From assembly GCA_958298945.1 (NCBI GenBank), contig OY282608.1, forward strand, positions 60,426,951 to 60,490,950: a DNA stretch of 64,000 nt. The letters run 5' to 3'. The notes beneath the pieces are model-generated. The model was not told where the DNA came from. It worked only from the letters and a program-made list of their open reading frames with translations, and did not search any database. The stretch is from Atherix ibis. Lineage: Eukaryota > Arthropoda > Insecta > Diptera > Athericidae. Position numbers and translations under genes: made by a program. Below are positions 1 to 10,850 of the stretch, in pieces. The stretch's first letter is position 1; every line of letters starts with the position of its first letter.

Positions 1-1300
1 GGTTTATTTGTTTGTTCGTTTGTTGGCTTGTTGGGTTGTTGGCTTGTTGGCTTTTTTTTTGTTGGTTTGTTGGTTTGTTGGTTTGTTGGTTTGTTGGTTT
101 GTTGGTTTGTTGGTTTGTTGGTTTGTTGGTTTGTTGGTTTGTTTGTTTGTTGGTTTGTTCGTTTGTTGGTTTGTTGGTTTGTTGGTTTCTTGGTTTGTTG
201 GTTTGTTCGTTTGTTGGCTTGTTGGTTTGTTAGCTTATTGGCTTGATGGTTTGTTTGTTAGTTGGTTTGTTGGTTTGTTCGTTTGTTGGTTTGTTGGTTT
301 GTTGGTTTCTTGGTTTGTTGGTTTGTTCGTTTGTTGGGTTGTTGGTTTGTTAGCTTGTTGGCTTGATGGTTTGTTTGTTAGTTGGTTTGTTGGTTTGGTG
401 GTTTATTGGTTTGTTTGTTTGTTCGTTTGTTGGCTTGTTGGCTTATTGGTTTGTTGGTTTGTTTGTTTGTTGGTTTTTTCGTTTGTTGGCTTGTTGGTTT
501 GTTGCTTACTTGGTTTGTTGGTTTGTTTTTTTGTTCGTTTGTTCGTTTGTTGATTTGTTGGTTTGTTGGTTTCTTGGTTTGTTGGTTTGTTCGTTTGTTG
601 GTTTGTTCGTTTGTTAGTTTGTTTGTTTGTTGGTTTGTTCGTTTGTTCGTTTGTTGGTTTCTTGGTTCCTTAGTTAGTTGGCTTTTTGGTTTGTTTGTTG
701 GTTTGTTGGTTTGGTGGCATGTCGGTTTGTTGGTTTGTTGGCTTGTTGGTTTGTTTGTTTGTTAGCTTGTTCGTTTGTTGGTTTGTTGGTTTCTTAGTTT
801 GTTGGTGTGTTGGTTTGTTCGTTTGTTGGCTTGTTGGTTTGTTGGCTTGTTGGCTTCTTGGTTTGTTGGTTGGTTCGTTTGTTGGTTTGTTCGTTCGTTG
901 GTTTGTTGGTTTGTTGGTTTGTTGGTTACTTGGTTTGTTGGTTTCTTGGTTTGTTGGTTTGTTGGTTTGTTCGTTTGTTGATTTGTTGGTTTGTTGGTTT
1001 GCTGGTTTGTTGGCTTGTTGGCTTGTTGGTTTGTTGGTTGGTTGGTTTGTTGGTTTGTTGGCTTGTTGGTTTGTTCGTTTGTTGGGTTGTTGGTTTGTTG
1101 GTTTCTTGGTTACTTGGTTTGTTGGTTTGTTGGTTTGTTGGTTTGTTGGTTTGTTGGTTTGTTGGTTTGTTAGTTTGTTGGCTTGCTTGTTTGTTGTTTT
1201 GTTGGTTACTTGGTTTGTTTGTTTGTTGGTTTGTTGGTTTGTTGGTTTGTTGGTTTGTTGGTTTGTTCATTTGTTGGCTTGTTGGTTTGTTTGTATTGTT
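1..1300 (+). repeat. T9-headed module, copy 1
   Basis: This block opens with ggtttatttg, a gggttgtt unit and a nine-T run at 52-60. It then carries a fixed order of variants: ggttactt units, a ggttccttagttagttgg word near 663-681, a gtggcatgtcgg word near 714-724 and a ttgtattgtt word at its end (1291-1300). The same order recurs from 5,941 and from 9,082, so it is a diverged third copy of the right-hand part of the 3,149-bp unit described at 4,012-10,283. Its left edge is the window edge. Confidence 0.8.
52..60 (+). repeat. T9 run, heading of module
   Basis: Nine T follow ggc. The same run in the same context is at 1352-1360, 5992-6000 and 9133-9141. Its unchanged length in four copies suggests recent copying of the module rather than independent slippage. 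Confidence 0.85.
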
Positions 1301-1860
1301 GGTTTATTTGTTTGTTCGTTTCTTGGCTTGTTGGGTTGTTGGCTTGTTGGCTTTTTTTTTGTTGGTTTGTTGGTTTGTTGGTTTGTTGGTTTGTTGGTTT
1401 GTTGGTTTTTTGGTTTGTTGGTTTGTTCGTTTGTTGGTTTGTTGGTTTGTTGGTTTCTTGGTTTGTTGGTTTGTTCGTTTGTTGGCTTGTTGGTTTGTTA
1501 GCTTGTTGGCATGATGGTTTGTTTGTTAGTTGGTTTGTTGGTTTGGTGGTTTATTGGTTTGTTTGTTTGTTCGTTTGTTGGCTTGTTGGCCTTGTTTGTT
1601 TGTTGGTTTGTTTGTTTTTTGGTTTTTTCGTTTGTTGGCTTGTTGGTTTGTTGCTTACTTGGTTTGTTGGTTTGTTGGTTTGTTTTTTTGTTCGTTTGTT
1701 CGTATGTTGGTTTGTTGGTTTGTTGGTTTGTTGGTTTCTTGGTTTGTTGGTTTGTTGGTTTGTTCGTTTGTTGGTTTGTTCGTTTGTTGGTTTGTTTGTT
1801 TGTTGGTTTGTTCGTTTGTTCGTTTGTTGGTTTGTTGGTTTCTTGGTTAGTTGGCTTTTT
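1301..1860 (+). repeat. T9-headed module, partial copy 2
   Basis: The ggtttatttg...T9 heading recurs 1,300 bases after the window start, with its T run at 1352-1360. The following word order matches 1-660, but some units are dropped and the ggttcctt word is missing. It then switches, near ggttagttggcttttt (about 1845-1860), into a different module. The offset of 1,300 is not a multiple of 8, so phase slips separate the two copies. Confidence 0.75.
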
Positions 1861-2400
1861 GGTTTGTTGGTTTGTTGGTTTGTTGGCTTGTTCGTTGTTG
1901 GTTTGTTGGTTTGTTGGTTTGTTGGTTTGTTGGTTTAATGGTTTGTTGGCTTGTTGGTTTGTTGGTTTGTTGGTTTATTGTTTTGTTGGTTTGTTGGTTT
2001 GTTGGTTTGTTGGTTTGTTCGTTTGTTGGTTTGTTCGTTTGTTGGTTTGTTCGTTTGTTGGTATGTTGGTTTGTTGGCCTGTTGGTTTGCTGGTTTGGTC
2101 GTTTGTTGGTTTGTTGGTTTGTTGGTTTGTTGGTTTGTTGGTTTGTTGGTTTGTTGGCTTGTTCGTTTGTTGGTTTGTTCGTTTGTTGGCTTGTTGGTTT
2201 GTTGGTTTGTTGGTTTGTTGATTTCTTGGTTTGTTTGTTTGTTGGTTTGTTGGTTTGTTGGTTTGTTGGTTTGGTGGCTTGTAGGTTTGTTGGTTTGTTG
2301 GCTTGTTGGTTTGTTGGTTTGTTGGCTTGTTGGTTTGTTGGTTTGTTGGTTTGTTGGTTTGTTAGTTGGTTCGTTTGTTGGTTTCTTGATTTGTTCGTTT
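1851..2400 (+). repeat. AATGG/TATG/GTCG module, copy 1
   Basis: Landmarks in order are ttcgttgttg (1891), ggtttaatgg (1932), ggtatgttgg (2060), ggtttggtcg (about 2094) and gttagttggttcg (2361). The first three recur exactly 8,624 bases downstream at 10,515, 10,556 and 10,684; the gttagttgg word recurs at an offset of 8,536, so 88 bases differ between the copies near the right edge. Shorter versions with ggtttaatgg lie at 15,339 and 16,775. This is a duplicated block inside the satellite, not a gene. Confidence 0.8.
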
Positions 2401-4011
2401 GTTGGTTTGTTGGCTTGTTGGTTTGTTGGTTTGTTGGTTTGTTTGTTTGTTGGTTTGTTCGTTTGTTGGCTTTTTGGTTTGTTCGTTTGTTGGTTTGCCG
2501 GTTTGTTGGTTTGTTGGTTTGTTGGTATGTTGGTTTATTGGTTTGTTGGTTTGTTGGTTTGTTGGCTTGTTGGATTGTTGGCTTGTTGGTTTGTTGGTTT
2601 GTTGGTTTGTTGGTTTGTTGGTTTGTTGGTTTGTTGGCTTGTTGGCTTGTTGGTTTGTTTGTTTGTTGGTTTGTTGGTTTGTTGGTTTTATGCTTTGTTT
2701 CTTTGTTGGTTTGTTGGTTTGCTGGTTGGTTGGCTTGTTGATTTGTTGGTTTGTTGGTTTTTTGGTTTGTTGATTTGTTGGTTTGTTGGTTTGTTGGCTT
2801 GTTGGTTTGTTGGCTTGTTGGTTTGTTGGTTTGTTGATTTGTTGGTTTGTTGGTTTGTTAGTTTCTTGGCTTGTTGGCTTGTTGGCTTGTTGGTTTGTTG
2901 GTTTTTTGGTTTGTTGGTTTGTTGGTTTGTTGGTTTGTTGGTTTGTTGGTTTTTTAGTTTGTTTTCTTGTTGGTTTGTTGATTTGTTGGTTTGTTAGTTT
3001 GTTGGTTTGTTTGTTTGTTGGTTTGTTCGTTTGTTTGTTTTTTGGTTTTTTGGTTTGTTGATTTGTTGGTTTGTTGGTTTGTTGGTTTGTTGGTTTGTTG
3101 GTTTGTTGGTTTGTTGGCTTGTTGGTTTGTTGGTTTTTTGGTTTGTTGGTTTGTTGGTTTGTTGGTTTGTTGGTTTGTTGGTTTGTTGGTTGTTTGGTTT
3201 GTTTTCTTGTTGTTTTGTTGATTTGTTGGTTTGTTAGTTTGTTGGCTTGTTTGTTTGTTGGTTTTTTGGTTTGTTGATTTGTTGGTTTGTTGGTTTGTTG
3301 GTTAGTTAGCTTGTTGGTTTGTTGGTTTTTTGGTTAGTTGATTTGTTGGTTTGTTGGGTTGTTGGTTTAATTGTTTGTTGGTTTGTTGGTTTGTTGGTTT
3401 GTTGGTTTGTTTGTTTATTGGTTTGTTCGTTTGTTGGCTTGTTGGTTTGTTGGCTTGTTGGCTTGTTGGTTTGTTGGTTTATTGGTTTGTTGGTTTGTTG
3501 GTTTGTTGGTTTGTTGGTTTGTTGGTTTGTTGGTTTGTTGGTTTGTTGGCTTGTTGGCTTGTTGGCTTGTTGATTTGTTTGTTTGTTGGTTTGTTGGGTT
3601 GTTGGTTTGTTGGTTTGTTGGCTTGTTGGTTTGTTGGTTTGTTGGTTTGTTGGTTTGTTGGTTTGTTGGTTTGTTGGTTTGTTGGTTTGTTGGTTTGTTG
3701 GTTTGTTGGTTTGTTGGTTTGTTGGTTTGTTGGTTTGTTGGCTTGTTGGCTTGTTGGTTTGTTGGTTTGTTGGCTTGTTGGTTTGTTGGTTTGTTGGTTT
3801 GTTGGTTTGTTGGTTTGTTGGTTTTTTGGTTTGCTGGCTTGTTGGTTTGTTGGTTTGATGGTTTGTTGGTGTGTTGGTTTGTTGGTTTGTTGGTTTGTTG
3901 GTTTGTTTGTTTGTTTGTTTGTTCGTTTGTTGGCTTGTTGGTTTGTTGGCTTGTTCGCTTGTTGGTTTGTTGGTTTGTTGGCTTGTTGGTTTGTTGGTTT
4001 GTTGGTTTGTT
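2401..4011 (+). repeat. Low-landmark satellite between modules
   Basis: The stretch is dominated by the canonical unit with ggcttgtt, ggtttttt and gatttgtt variants. A gttttcttg word appears at 2961 and again at 3201, 240 bases apart, within a short local duplication. A perfect run of 14 canonical units spans about 3628-3739. I see no gene, promoter-like element or unique sequence here. Confidence 0.75.
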
Positions 4012-7000
4012 GGTTTTTGGTTTGTTGGCTTGTTGGTTTGTTGATTTGTTGGTTTGTTGGTTTGTTGGTTTGTTTGTTTGTTGGTTTGGTCGTTTCTTGG
4101 TTTGTTTGTTTGTTGGTTTGTTGGTTTGTTGGTCTGCTGGTTTGTTTGTTTGTTGGTTTGTTGGCTTGTTGGCTTGTTGGTTTGTTTGTTTGTTGGTTTG
4201 TTGGGTTGTTGGTTTGTTGGTTTTTTGGTTTGATGGTTTGTTGGTTTGTTGGTTTGTTGGTTTGTTGTTTTGTTGGTCTGCTGGTTTGTTGGTTTGTTGG
4301 CTTTTTGGCTTGTTGGTTTGTTGGTTTGTTGGTTTGTTGGTTTGTTGGTTTGGATGTTTGTTGGTTTATTTGTTTGTTGGTTTGCTGGTTTGTTGGTTTG
4401 TTGGTTTGTTGGCTTGTTGGCTTGTTGGTTTGTTGGTTTGTTGGTCTGTTGGTTTGTTTTTTTGTTCGTTTGTTTGTTGGTTGGCTTGTTGGTTTGTTGG
4501 CTTGTTGGCTTGTTGGTTTGTTGGTTTGTTGGCTTGTTGGGTTGTTGGTTTGTTGGTTTGTTGGTTTGTTGGTTTGTTGGTTTGTTGTCTTGTTGGCTTG
4601 CTGGTTTGTTGGTTTGTTGGCTTGTTTTTTTATTGGTTTATTTGTTTGTTGGTTTGTTAGTTTGTTGGTTTGTTGGCTTGTTGGTTTGTTGGTTTGTTGG
4701 CTCGTTGGTTTGTTGGTCTGTTGGTCTGTTGGTTTGTTGGTTTGTTGGTTTTTTGGTTTGTTGGTTTGTTGGTTTTTTGGTTTGTTGGCTTGTTGACTTG
4801 TTGGTTTGTTGGTTTGTTTGGCTTGTTGGTTTGTTGGTTTGTTGGTTTGTTGGTTTGTTGGTTTGTTTGTTTGTATGTTTGTTCGTTTGTTGGCTTGTTG
4901 GTTTGTTGGCTTGTTGGCTTGTTGGTTTGTTGGTTTGTTGGCTTGTTGGTTTGTTGGTTTGTTGGTTTGTTAGTTTGTTGGTTTGTTGGTTTTTTGGTTT
5001 GTTTTCTTGTTGGTTTGTTGATTTGTTTGTTTGTTGGTTTGTTGGGTTGTTGGTTTGTTTGTTTGTTGGTTTGTTGGTTTGTTGGTTTGTTGGTTTGTTG
5101 GTTTGTTGGTTTGTTGGTTTGTTGGTTTGTTGGTTTGTTGGTTTGTTGGTTTGTTCGTTTGTTGGTTTGTTCGTTTTTTGGCTTGTTGGTTTGTTGGTTT
5201 GTTGGTTTCTTGGTTTCTTGGTTTGTTTGTTTGTTGGTCTGTTGGTTTGATGGTTTGTTGGCTTGTTGGCTTGTTGGTTTGTTGGTTTGTTGGCTTGTTG
5301 GTTTGTTGGTTTGTTGGTTTGTTAGTTTGTTGGTTTGTTGGTTTTTTGGTTTGTTTTCTTGTTGGTTTGTTGATTTGTTTGTTTGTTGGTTTGTTGGGTT
5401 GTTGGTTTGTTGGTTTGTTGGCTTGTTGGTTTGTTGGTTTGTTCGTTTGTTGGTTTGTTGGTTTGTTGGTTTGTTGGTTTGTTGGTTTGTTGGTTTGTTG
5501 GTTTGTTGGTTTGTTCGTTTGTTGGTTTGTTCGTTTTTTGGCTTGTTGGTTTGTTGGTTTGTTGGTTTGCTGGTTACTTGGTTTGTTGGTTTGTTGGTTT
5601 GTTGGTTTGTTCGTTTGTTGATTTGTTGGTTTGTTGGTTTGCTGGTTTGTTGGCTTGTTGGCTTGTTGGTTTGTTGGTTAGTTGGTTTGTTGGTTTGTTG
5701 GCTTGTTGGTTTGTTCGTTTGTTTGGTTGATGGTTTGTTGGTTTCTTGGTTACTTGGTTTGTTGGTTTGTTGGTTTGTTGGTTTGTTGGTTTGTTGGTTT
5801 GTTGGTTTGTTAGTTTGTTGGCTTGCTTGTTTGTTGTTTTATTGGTTACTTGGTTTGTTTGTTTGTTGGTTTGTTGGTTTGTTGGTTTGTTGGTTTGTTG
5901 GTCTGTTCGTTTGTTGGCTTGTTGGTTTGTTTGTATTGTTGGTTTATTTGTTTGTTCGTTTGTTGGCTTGTTGGGTTGTTGGCTTGTTGGCTTTTTTTTT
6001 GTTGGTTTGTTGGTTTTTCGGTTTGTTGGTTTGTTGGTTTGTTGGTTTGTTGGTTTGTTGGTTTATTGGTTTGTTGGTTTGTTGGTTTGTTGGTTTGTTC
6101 GTTTGTTGGTTTGTTGGTTTGTTGGTTTCTTGGTTTGTTGGTTTGTTGGTTTGTTGGCTTGTTGGTTTGTTAGCTTGTTGGCTTGATGGTTTGTTTGTTA
6201 GTTGGTTTGTTGGTTTGTTCGTTTGTTGGTTTGTTGGTTTGTTGGTTTCTTGGTTTGTTGGTTTGTTCGTTTGTTGGCTTGTTGGTTTGTTAGCTTGTTG
6301 GCTTGATGAATTGTTTGTTAGTTGGTTTGTTGGTTTGGTGGTTTATTGGTTTGTTTGTTTGTTCGTTTGTTGGCTTGTTGGCTTATTTGTTTGTTGGTTT
6401 GTTTGTTTGTTGGTTTTTTCGTTTGTTGGCTTGTTGGTTTGTTGCTTACTTGGTTTGTTGGTTTGTTGGTTTGTTGGTTTGTTTTTTTTGTTCGTTTGTT
6501 CGTTTGTTGATTTGTTGGTTTATTGGTTTCTTGGTTTGTTGGTTTGTTGGTTTGTTCATTTGTTGGTTTGTTCGTTTGTTGGTTTGTTTGTTTGTTGGTT
6601 TGTTCGTTTGTTCGTTTGTTGGTTTCTTGGTTCCTTAGTTAGTTGGCTTTTTGGTTTGTTTGTTGGTTTGTTGGTTTGGAGGCATGTCGGTTTGTTGGTT
6701 TGTTGGCTTGTTGGTTTGTTGGTTTGTTGGCTTGTTCGTTTGTTGGTTTGTTGGTTTCTTAGTTTGTTGGTGTGTTGGTTTGTTCGTTTGTTGGCTTGTT
6801 GGTTTGTTGGCTTGTTGGCTTCTTGGTTTGTTGGTTGGTTCGTTTGTTGGTTTGTTCGTTCGTTGGTTTGTTGGTTTGTTGGTTTGTTGGTTACTTGGTT
6901 TGTTGGTTTCTTGGTTTGTTGGTTTGTTGGTTTGTTCGTTTGTTGATTTGTTGGTTTGTTGGTTTGCTGGTTTGTTGGCTTGTTGGCTTGTTGGTTTGTT

Positions 7001-7160
7001 GGTTGGTTGGTTTGTTGGTTTGTTGGCTTGTTGGTTTGTTCGTTTGTTGGGTTGTTGGTTTGTTGGTTTCTTGATTACTTGGTTTGTTGGTTTGTTGGTT
7101 TGTTGGTTTGTTGGTTTGTTGGTTTGTTGGTTTGTTGGTTTGTTGGTTTGTTGGTTTGTT
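4012..7160 (+). repeat. 3,149-bp higher-order unit, copy A
   Basis: The left landmark is a 7-base unit, ggttttt, starting at 4012. Further landmarks are ggtctgct (about 4131), a ggatg word (about 4351), ggctcgtt (4699), the T9 block (5992-6000), gatgaattg (about 6304) and ttgattactt (7071). Each is found in the next block at an offset of 3,149, falling to 3,141 after about 5.4 kb, so copy B lacks one 8-bp unit. Conceptual translation of 4246-5250 matches that of 7395-8399 residue for residue over 334 codons, so the duplication looks recent. Module content in the right half is shared with 1-1300. Confidence 0.92.
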
Positions 7161-10100
7161 GGTTTTTGGTTTGTTGGCTTGTTGGTTTGTTGATTTGTTG
7201 GTTTGTTGGTTTGTTGGTTTGTTTGTTTGTTGGTTTGGTCGTTTCTTGGTTTGTTTGTTTGTTGGTTTGTTGGTTTGTTGGTCTGCTGGTTTGTTTGTTT
7301 GTTGGTTTGTTGGCTTGTTGGCTTGTTGGTTTGTTTGTTTGTTGGTTTGTTGGGTTGTTGGTTTGTTGGTTTTTTGGTTTGATGGTTTGTTGGTTTGTTG
7401 GTTTGTTGGTTTGTTGTTTTGTTGGTCTGCTGGTTTGTTGGTTTGTTGGCTTTTTGGCTTGTTGGTTTGTTGGTTTGTTGGTTTGTTGGTTTGTTGGTTT
7501 GGATGTTTGTTGGTTTATTTGTTTGTTGGTTTGCTGGTTTGTTGGTTTGTTGGTTTGTTGGCTTGTTGGCTTGTTGGTTTGTTGGTTTGTTGGTCTGTTG
7601 GTTTGTTTTTTTGTTCGTTTGTTTGTTGGTTGGCTTGTTGGTTTGTTGGCTTGTTGGCTTGTTGGTTTGTTGGTTTGTTGGCTTGTTGGGTTGTTGGTTT
7701 GTTGGTTTGTTGGTTTGTTGGTTTGTTGGTTTGTTGTCTTGTTGGCTTGCTGGTTTGTTGGTTTGTTGGCTTGTTTTTTTATTGGTTTATTTGTTTGTTG
7801 GTTTGTTAGTTTGTTGGTTTGTTGGCTTGTTGGTTTGTTGGTTTGTTGGCTCGTTGGTTTGTTGGTCTGTTGGTCTGTTGGTTTGTTGGTTTGTTGGTTT
7901 TTTGGTTTGTTGGTTTGTTGGTTTTTTGGTTTGTTGGCTTGTTGACTTGTTGGTTTGTTGGTTTGTTTGGCTTGTTGGTTTGTTGGTTTGTTGGTTTGTT
8001 GGTTTGTTGGTTTGTTTGTTTGTATGTTTGTTCGTTTGTTGGCTTGTTGGTTTGTTGGCTTGTTGGCTTGTTGGTTTGTTGGTTTGTTGGCTTGTTGGTT
8101 TGTTGGTTTGTTGGTTTGTTAGTTTGTTGGTTTGTTGGTTTTTTGGTTTGTTTTCTTGTTGGTTTGTTGATTTGTTTGTTTGTTGGTTTGTTGGGTTGTT
8201 GGTTTGTTTGTTTGTTGGTTTGTTGGTTTGTTGGTTTGTTGGTTTGTTGGTTTGTTGGTTTGTTGGTTTGTTGGTTTGTTGGTTTGTTGGTTTGTTGGTT
8301 TGTTCGTTTGTTGGTTTGTTCGTTTTTTGGCTTGTTGGTTTGTTGGTTTGTTGGTTTCTTGGTTTCTTGGTTTGTTTGTTTGTTGGTCTGTTGGTTTGAT
8401 GGTTTGTTGGCTTGTTGGCTTGTTGGTTTGTTGGTTTGTTGGCTTGTTGGTTTGTTGGTTTGTTGGTTTGTTAGTTTGTTGGTTTGTTGGTTTTTTGGTT
8501 TGTTTTCTTGTTGGTTTGTTGATTTGTTTGTTTGTTGGTTTGTTGGGTTGTTGGTTTGTTGGTTTGTTGGCTTGTTGGTTTGTTGGTTTGTTCGTTTGTT
8601 GGTTTGTTGGTTTGTTGGTTTGTTGGTTTGTTGGTTTGTTGGTTTGTTGGTTTGTTCGTTTGTTGGTTTGTTCGTTTTTTGGCTTGTTGGTTTGTTGGTT
8701 TGTTGGTTTGCTGGTTACTTGGTTTGTTGGTTTGTTGGTTTGTTGGTTTGTTCGTTTGTTGATTTGTTGGTTTGTTGGTTTGCTGGTTTGTTGGCTTGTT
8801 GGCTTGTTGGTTTGTTGGTTAGTTGGTTTGTTGGTTTGTTGGCTTGTTGGTTTGTTCGTTTGTTTGGTTGATGGTTTGTTGGTTTCTTGGTTACTTGGTT
8901 TGTTGGTTTGTTGGTTTGTTGGTTTGTTGGTTTGTTGGTTTGTTGGTTTGTTAGTTTGTTGGCTTGCTTGTTTGTTGTTTTATTGGTTACTTGGTTTGTT
9001 TGTTTGTTGGTTTGTTGGTTTGTTGGTTTGTTGGTTTGTTGGTCTGTTCGTTTGTTGGCTTGTTGGTTTGTTTGTATTGTTGGTTTATTTGTTTGTTCGT
9101 TTGTTGGCTTGTTGGGTTGTTGGCTTGTTGGCTTTTTTTTTGTTGGTTTGTTGGTTTTTCGGTTTGTTGGTTTGTTGGTTTGTTGGTTTGTTGGTTTGTT
9201 GGTTTATTGGTTTGTTGGTTTGTTGGTTTGTTGGTTTGTTCGTTTGTTGGTTTGTTGGTTTGTTGGTTTCTTGGTTTGTTGGTTTGTTGGTTTGTTGGCT
9301 TGTTGGTTTGTTAGCTTGTTGGCTTGATGGTTTGTTTGTTAGTTGGTTTGTTGGTTTGTTCGTTTGTTGGTTTGTTGGTTTGTTGGTTTCTTGGTTTGTT
9401 GGTTTGTTCGTTTGTTGGCTTGTTGGTTTGTTAGCTTGTTGGCTTGATGAATTGTTTGTTAGTTGGTTTGTTGGTTTGGTGGTTTATTGGTTTGTTTGTT
9501 TGTTCGTTTGTTGGCTTGTTGGCTTATTTGTTTGTTGGTTTGTTTGTTTGTTGGTTTTTTCGTTTGTTGGCTTGTTGGTTTGTTGCTTACTTGGTTTGTT
9601 GGTTTGTTGGTTTGTTGGTTTGTTTTTTTTGTTCGTTTGTTCGTTTGTTGATTTGTTGGTTTATTGGTTTCTTGGTTTGTTGGTTTGTTGGTTTGTTCAT
9701 TTGTTGGTTTGTTCGTTTGTTGGTTTGTTTGTTTGTTGGTTTGTTCGTTTGTTCGTTTGTTGGTTTCTTGGTTCCTTAGTTAGTTGGCTTTTTGGTTTGT
9801 TTGTTGGTTTGTTGGTTTGGAGGCATGTCGGTTTGTTGGTTTGTTGGCTTGTTGGTTTGTTGGTTTGTTGGCTTGTTCGTTTGTTGGTTTGTTGGTTTCT
9901 TAGTTTGTTGGTGTGTTGGTTTGTTCGTTTGTTGGCTTGTTGGTTTGTTGGCTTGTTGGCTTCTTGGTTTGTTGGTTGGTTCGTTTGTTGGTTTGTTCGT
10001 TCGTTGGTTTGTTGGTTTGTTGGTTTGTTGGTTACTTGGTTTGTTGGTTTCTTGGTTTGTTGGTTTGTTGGTTTGTTCGTTTGTTGATTTGTTGGTTTGT

Positions 10101-10283
10101 TGGTTTGCTGGTTTGTTGGCTTGTTGGCTTGTTGGTTTGTTGGTTGGTTGGTTTGTTGGTTTGTTGGCTTGTTGGTTTGTTCGTTTGTTGGGTTGTTGGT
10201 TTGTTGGTTTCTTGATTACTTGGTTTGTTGGTTTGTTGGTTTGTTGGTTTGTTGGTTTGTTGGTTTGTTGGTTTGTTGGTTTG
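7161..10283 (+). repeat. 3,149-bp higher-order unit, copy B
   Basis: This is a direct tandem copy of 4012-7160. It begins with the same 7-base phase slip (7161) and carries ggctcgtt at 7848, the T9 block at 9133-9141 and ttgattactt at 10,212. The offset drops from 3,149 to 3,141 between the landmarks near 8,399 and 8,762, which marks loss of a single 8-mer. The junction falls in plain canonical units, as expected from unequal exchange between in-register arrays. High identity also leaves open a false duplication in assembly. Confidence 0.92.
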
Positions 10284-10474
10284 TTAGTTTGTTGGCTTGC
10301 TTGTTTGTTGTTTTGTTGGTTACTTGGTTTGTTTGTTTGTTGGTTTGTTGGTTTGTTGGTTTGTTCGTTTGTTGGTTTGTTGGTTTGTTTGTTTGTTGGT
10401 TTGTTCGTTTGTTGGTTTGTTTGTTTTTGGTTTGTTCGTTTGTTCGTTTGTTGGTTTCTTGGTTCCTTAGTTAG
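10284..10474 (+). repeat. Mosaic junction segment
   Basis: The first part (ttagtttgttggcttgctt, then ggttactt) matches about 1171-1230. The second part (ttcctt and ttagttagttgg words) matches about 660-680 and also leads into the AATGG module as at 1845-1860. So it joins pieces of the window's first modules in a new order, consistent with a recombination breakpoint. No gene is present. Confidence 0.6.
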
Positions 10475-10850
10475 TTGGCTTTTTGGTTTGTTGGTTTGTT
10501 GGTTTGTTGGCTTGTTCGTTGTTGGTTTGTTGGTTTGTTGCTTTGTTGGTTTGTTGGTTTAATGGTTTGTTGGCTTGTTGGTTTGTTGGTTTGTTGGTTT
10601 ATTGTTTTTTTGGTTTGTTGGTTTGTTGGTTTGTTGGTTTGTTCGTTTGTTGGTTTGTTCGTTTGTTGGTTTGTTCGTTTGTTGGTATGTTGGTTTGTTG
10701 GCTTGTTGGTTTGCTGGTTTGGTCGTTTGTTGGTTTGTTGGTTTGTTGGTTTGTTGGTTTGTTGGTTTGTTGGTTTGTGTGTTTGTTGGCTTGTTCGTTT
10801 GTTGGTTTGTTCGTTTGTTGGCTTGTTGGTTTGTTGGTTTGTTGATTTCT
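10475..10850 (+). repeat. AATGG/TATG/GTCG module, copy 2
   Basis: ttcgttgttg (10,515), ggtttaatgg (10,556) and ggtatgttgg (10,684) lie exactly 8,624 bases after their partners in 1851-2400. The copy differs by a few substitutions, for example ttgctttg near 10,538 and ggtttgtgtg near 10,773. Confidence 0.82.

Noticed and set aside
52..60. T runs (also 55,033-55,042 and 61,038-61,049) as Pol III or rho-independent terminators
   Set aside because: There is no upstream hairpin, tRNA-like fold or box A/B sequence. The runs are explained by adjacent ggtttttt-type units and slippage.
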